NCBI GenBank assembly: GCA_030432635.1 | Contig: JAUIMB010000007.1 | Coordinates: 124,001-188,000 of the forward strand | Length of the DNA: 64,000 bases | Source of the DNA: Bacteroidia bacterium | Lineage (GTDB): Bacteria > Bacteroidota > Bacteroidia > Flavobacteriales > Flavobacteriaceae | Reading direction: 5' to 3' | Shown here: positions 61,112 through 64,000 of the stretch, piece by piece | Layout of the letters: every line of letters starts with the position of its first letter | How positions within the stretch are numbered: position 1 is the stretch's first letter | Program-made: the position numbers and the translations under genes | Notes under the pieces: model-generated | The model's input: the letters and a program-made list of their open reading frames with translations, nothing else | Database searches by the model: none | What the model was told of the DNA's origin: nothing

Positions 61112-61534
61112 TTATTTAGCAGCAACAATGTTGCCCTTTATCTTTAGGACTTTGTTACCACCTTCAGAATTTGACATTACCGTTACTGTTTTTGTAAACG
61201 TGCCCAGCTTTTTGGTGTTGTACTTAATTTCCAATTCACCAGAAGCTCCAGGAAGTATAGGAGCCTTTGAATAGCTAGGAACAGTACAGCCGCAACTCGT
61301 TTTTACATTGGTAATTAGCAACGGTGCATCACCACTATTGGTGAAAGTGAAAATACGTGTGCCATCAGAGTTTTGTTCAATGGTGCCATAGTCTATGACT
61401 TCAGTTTTGAACGAAATGATAGCCACTTTGTTGTCAAAAGTAGCCAACTCGTTTTTGGTCATTTCGATTGGAGCAGCATTAAAAAGACTTAATGCAAAAA
61501 TCAAAAGGATTGCAATGTTTAATGTTCGTTTCAT
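61112..61534 (-). CDS. DUF1573 secreted protein
   Basis: The 140-residue protein has a signal peptide (about 1-22) and one DUF1573 domain (about 45-135), an Ig-like fold with the family signature DYGTIEQNSDGTRIFTFTNS, APLLITNVKTSCGCTVP and GELEIKYNTKKLGTFTKTV. The family is very common in Bacteroidota envelope proteins and has no firm function. Single gene; the regulator gene upstream is on the same strand, 109 bases away. Confidence 0.9.
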   Translation of the reverse strand: MKRTLNIAILLIFALSLFNAAPIEMTKNELATFDNKVAIISFKTEVIDYGTIEQNSDGTRIFTFTNSGDAPLLITNVKTSCGCTVPSYSKAPILPGASGELEIKYNTKKLGTFTKTVTVMSNSEGGNKVLKIKGNIVAAK

Positions 61535-61643
61535 AATTGATACATTTTAAAATTAATATTGAAACAAACATCTCGATTATTGATGGTAAATGTTTAGGAT
61601 TAGAGGTTGAAATCGGTACTAGTACTTAGGTTGATTTTTGTAA

Positions 61644-62702
61644 CTATTTAGAGTACAGTGATTTAAGTTCGTCTCTTGAATTGACATTCAATTTGCGATA
61701 CACATTATTTACATGGGTTTTTACAGTGCTTACACTTACAAACAGCGTTTCGGCAATAGCCTTATTGGAATTGTCGGCTAGTAAAAGATCCAGGACATTT
61801 TGTTCTTGTTTGGTTAACAGTTCCTTTGCTGAAGTATGTTGTTTCGTTTTATGTCGTCTTGCAGATACAAACAACCAAATGTTCAGTAACAAAGACAATA
61901 TCAAAGTCAAAATTAAGAACAAGGTCCAGTTAAAGTCAGAATGTTCCTTAGGTGGATTGGCAATTAACTGATCAGAGGTTAGCTCAGCTTCGTATTGTTT
62001 GGTATAAGTGGCATTTGGATAGTTAATACGTAAACGCTCCAATAGATTGTTGTAATAGGTGTTGGTTCGTAAATCCTCGAGATAATAATCATGAAACTGA
62101 TGACTTCGGTTTGATAAAAACTCGTAAATGTATAATTCTGCTAAAGGTTCATTTAGTGTTTCACCAAAAGATTGAAGTGTTTTAAACCATTTTTTGTTGT
62201 TAAGTTCCCTACTGGCTTTGCTCCTAAATTCAGAATAAGAATACTTCATCTCCTCTTTCAAGGAATCAATTTTTATAAAGGCAGCTGTCTTTGGGTTGTT
62301 GGAAATGATATCGCAAAACATCTGTGCGTCAAAGGATAATGGAAAGGCAATGGTGTCGGTGTTTTTAGCGATGAATAAAATGTCCTTGCTGTCTTCACAA
62401 TGACCGTCAAAGTGATTTCCACTTTGATTAAAAGAAGCACAATTGTCAACATGAAGCTTATAGATTTTCTGTTCACCATTTAATTGGTCTCCTTTTATTT
62501 CAAAAAAACCACTTTTGTCAGTAGAGACTTTTGATATGATTTGCTCGTCAATAATTCCATCAATCGTACGATAATCATCAATCACAGAAAGATAAACTTC
62601 GCCTTGCCATCGTTCGATGTCAATATAACCGTTAAAATAATATTGAGCACTCGCAACGTTTCCGAAGCAAAGAAAAACGATAATGTATTTCAAATATCCC
62701 AC
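61644..62702 (-). CDS. Membrane-bound LuxR-type transcriptional regulator
   Basis: The 352-residue protein has a signal peptide or N-terminal hydrophobic segment (1-19), a periplasmic sensor part (about 20-255) resembling DUF4369-like domains at its start (YIDIERWQGEVYLSVID), one transmembrane helix (259-279) and a cytoplasmic LuxR helix-turn-helix (about 294-350; LLTKQEQNVLDLLLADNSN, VSVSTVKTHVNNVYRKL). It is thus a one-component regulator that could pass an envelope signal straight to DNA. The target is unknown. Such proteins are frequent in flavobacteria. Confidence 0.85.
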   Translation of the reverse strand: MGYLKYIIVFLCFGNVASAQYYFNGYIDIERWQGEVYLSVIDDYRTIDGIIDEQIISKVSTDKSGFFEIKGDQLNGEQKIYKLHVDNCASFNQSGNHFDGHCEDSKDILFIAKNTDTIAFPLSFDAQMFCDIISNNPKTAAFIKIDSLKEEMKYSYSEFRSKASRELNNKKWFKTLQSFGETLNEPLAELYIYEFLSNRSHQFHDYYLEDLRTNTYYNNLLERLRINYPNATYTKQYEAELTSDQLIANPPKEHSDFNWTLFLILTLILSLLLNIWLFVSARRHKTKQHTSAKELLTKQEQNVLDLLLADNSNKAIAETLFVSVSTVKTHVNNVYRKLNVNSRDELKSLYSK

Positions 62703-62848
62703 AGTACTAAACTAGTATTTTTTTAATAAATAGGGTAGAAGCTATATGTGATTTTTGGGCTTGTAACATTTCATGCCGATTTACGTCCTATTGGTACATC
62801 AATCGATAGCCTGTATACATAGGTTTTCAGGTTAGCAAAATACTACTT

Positions 62849-63007
62849 ATGAGTTTTTGGAGAGTCATTCTCGCTATTATTTTTCCTCCTTTGTCGGTTA
62901 TAGGTAAAGGCTGTGGTTCGATAGTTATCGTCTTTTTGCTATGGATTTGTGGATGGGTTCCTGGAGTCATTGCTGCTTTGGTAATTCTTAATAATCCTGA
63001 CAGATAA
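62849..63007 (+). CDS. Pmp3/YqaE family membrane protein (UPF0057)
   Basis: This 52-residue protein (MSFWRVILAIIFPPLSVIGK start, CGWVPGVIAALVIL near the end) matches the Pmp3/YqaE family of two-span membrane proteolipids, which in yeast affect membrane potential and salt tolerance. The two hydrophobic spans and the intervening KGCGS turn are typical, as is the total length. It lies 39 bases before a lipoprotein gene on the same strand. Confidence 0.9.
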   Translation: MSFWRVILAIIFPPLSVIGKGCGSIVIVFLLWICGWVPGVIAALVILNNPDR

Positions 63008-63046
63008 ATCCGTATCTTTGATTTTCAAAATAAATCACATTACACT

Positions 63047-63817
63047 ATGAAACGTTTTTTTACACTTGTAGCATGTGCTCTCACAATGCTTTTAACCAGC
63101 TGTCAATTTTCTGAGAATATCTACATCAATGAAGATGGAAGTGGGTCGATGAACTTTTCAATGGATGCTTCTGAAATGATGGAGATGGTGAGTCAAATGG
63201 GTGATTCTGAAGCCTCTAAAGGCATGGAAAAGGCAATGGACTCAACAATTGTTTTTAAGGAATTCTTAGAAGAATACAAGGATAGCATTGCGACTTTGAC
63301 TCCTGAAGAACAGCAAAAGATAAAATCTCTTGAAAATTTTACCATGCATATGAAAATGGACCCTGAAGCAAAATCCATGCTATTCGATTTGTCTACAGAA
63401 TTTAAAAATGCCAATGAGTTGAAGGATATGTTTAAAACGATGAACAACTTTAGTAATCTACAAGGAAAAGGCGGCTCTCCAACAAATTCAGCTTCAAGTC
63501 CGTTTGCCTCAATGGCTGACGATGGTTCGACCGAAGTGAGTTACGCTTTCGACGGAACAACCTTTAAACGATCAGCTCAGGTTGTTGACAAAGAAGCACA
63601 CCAGACAGCTGTTGATAGTTTGGGTCAGGCAGAAATGATGTTTGGCGCTTCAAAATATAAGATTAATTATCACTTCCCTAGGGCTGTAAAATCCTTTTCA
63701 AAAGAAGGAGCAATGTACAGCGAAGATCGAAAAACAGTAACTTTTGAAGTCGGATTTTTGGATGTGCTTAAAAATCCAGAACTTCTTGACTTTGAAGTTG
63801 TTCTTGAAGATAAATAG
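63047..63817 (+). CDS. Lipoprotein of unknown function
   Basis: The 256-residue protein has a lipobox (LLTSCQFS, Cys19) and a Met-rich mature part (MNFSMDASEMMEMVSQM). Its middle is helical and charged, and it ends in predicted beta strands (KINYHFPRAVKSFSKEGAMY and VTFEVGFLDVLKNPELLDFEVVLED). The start ENIYINEDGSGSMNFSMD suggests a small beta-rich domain. I do not recognise a characterised family. Downstream, lipB begins two bases after its stop, so they may be one transcript. Confidence 0.8.
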   Translation: MKRFFTLVACALTMLLTSCQFSENIYINEDGSGSMNFSMDASEMMEMVSQMGDSEASKGMEKAMDSTIVFKEFLEEYKDSIATLTPEEQQKIKSLENFTMHMKMDPEAKSMLFDLSTEFKNANELKDMFKTMNNFSNLQGKGGSPTNSASSPFASMADDGSTEVSYAFDGTTFKRSAQVVDKEAHQTAVDSLGQAEMMFGASKYKINYHFPRAVKSFSKEGAMYSEDRKTVTFEVGFLDVLKNPELLDFEVVLEDK

Positions 63818-63819
63818 TA

Positions 63820-64000
63820 TTGAATAAACGAATACAGTTAGAGGATTTAGGCCTCAAGGATTATAAAGCCACTTGGGATTACCAAGAGGCTTTATTTAAA
63901 TCTATTGTGGATGCCAAAATAAAGAATAGACGGGAAGGCCTAGAACGCCCTACCACGAATTACTTTTTGCTGGTCGAGCATCCGCATGTCTATACTTTGG
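63820..64000 (+). CDS. lipB: Octanoyltransferase LipB (partial, runs off the window)
   Basis: LipB transfers octanoate from acyl-carrier protein to lipoyl domains. The visible 60 residues start at a TTG (MNKRIQLEDLGLKDYKATWD), continue with YQEALFKSIVDAKI and reach NYFLLVEHPHVYTLG, the conserved LipB motif. The gene continues past the end of the window. It is relevant to the E2 protein encoded at 23858, which needs a lipoyl group, though the two loci are far apart. Confidence 0.9.
   Translation, partial: MNKRIQLEDLGLKDYKATWDYQEALFKSIVDAKIKNRREGLERPTTNYFLLVEHPHVYTL

Noticed and set aside
1-64000. CRISPR arrays, rRNA, tRNA, transposases, integrases, phage or plasmid genes
   Set aside because: None was recognised. 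The palindromic repeats in the paa region are not regularly spaced and are not CRISPR repeats. A tRNA missed by eye cannot be ruled out; tRNAscan would decide.

Overview
The window looks like chromosomal DNA of a marine-type, AT-rich member of the Flavobacteriaceae (phylum Bacteroidota). The support is the gliding genes gldB and gldC, proteins ending in type IX secretion (T9SS) sorting domains, promoters of the Bacteroidota form TTG-N19-TAnnTTTG, few Shine-Dalgarno sequences, frequent TTG starts, and many families confined to this phylum. I saw no rRNA, tRNA, CRISPR array, insertion sequence, prophage or plasmid gene.

Layout. 0-6.2 kb holds housekeeping genes: a barrel protein, dnaG, an orphan LuxR-type response regulator, nadE, and divergently gldB-gldC. 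6.3-9.9 kb is a tandem array of four paralogous secreted proteins of unknown function, all on the minus strand. 10.1-27.3 kb is a phenylacetyl-CoA degradation locus on the plus strand: a DUF4230 protein, a TetR regulator, paaE, paaA, paaB, paaC, paaD, paaG, paaH, paaI, a low-GC membrane-anchored passenger gene, a thiolase (paaJ-like), paaZ, paaF, paaY, and then E2 and fused E1 subunits of a 2-oxoacid dehydrogenase. Most gaps between these genes carry short palindromic intergenic repeats of several kinds. No phenylacetate-CoA ligase (paaK) is visible. 27.4-32.8 kb has a small secreted protein, a SulP transporter, a DUF4136 lipoprotein, urocanate hydratase fused to a DUF5522 module, and a small HExxH membrane protein. 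32.8-41.1 kb carries two very large paralogous T9SS-secreted surface proteins; the C-terminal half of the first is strikingly GC-rich.

41.2-48.9 kb has a PLP-dependent deaminase family protein, a LysM glucosaminidase lipoprotein, hemL, two small secreted helical proteins, a large helical repeat protein, and a run of four small membrane-protein genes ending in a degenerate CPBP-type protein. 48.9-58.2 kb has a DPP III-like lipoprotein, two tandem membrane-anchored alpha/beta hydrolases, a terpene-cyclase-like toroid protein, a large zinc metalloprotease lipoprotein and a fibronectin/CxxCH lipoprotein. 58.5-64 kb has a YceI protein, lysS, a DUF1573 protein, a membrane-bound LuxR-type regulator, a 52-residue Pmp3/YqaE protein, a lipoprotein, and the start of lipB, which runs off the end.

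How the genes work together. The paa locus can take phenylacetyl-CoA through ring epoxidation (PaaABCE, with PaaD as assembly factor), isomerisation (PaaG), ring hydrolysis and aldehyde oxidation (PaaZ), and beta-oxidation (PaaF, PaaH, thiolase). PaaI and PaaY act as thioesterases that rescue trapped CoA. A perfect palindrome just downstream of the paaE promoter is a likely operator for the TetR protein encoded immediately upstream. The most unusual signals are the four-paralog array, the GC-mosaic T9SS gene, the A10 tract that joins DUF5522 to HutU, and the crowding of palindromic repeats in the paa gene junctions.
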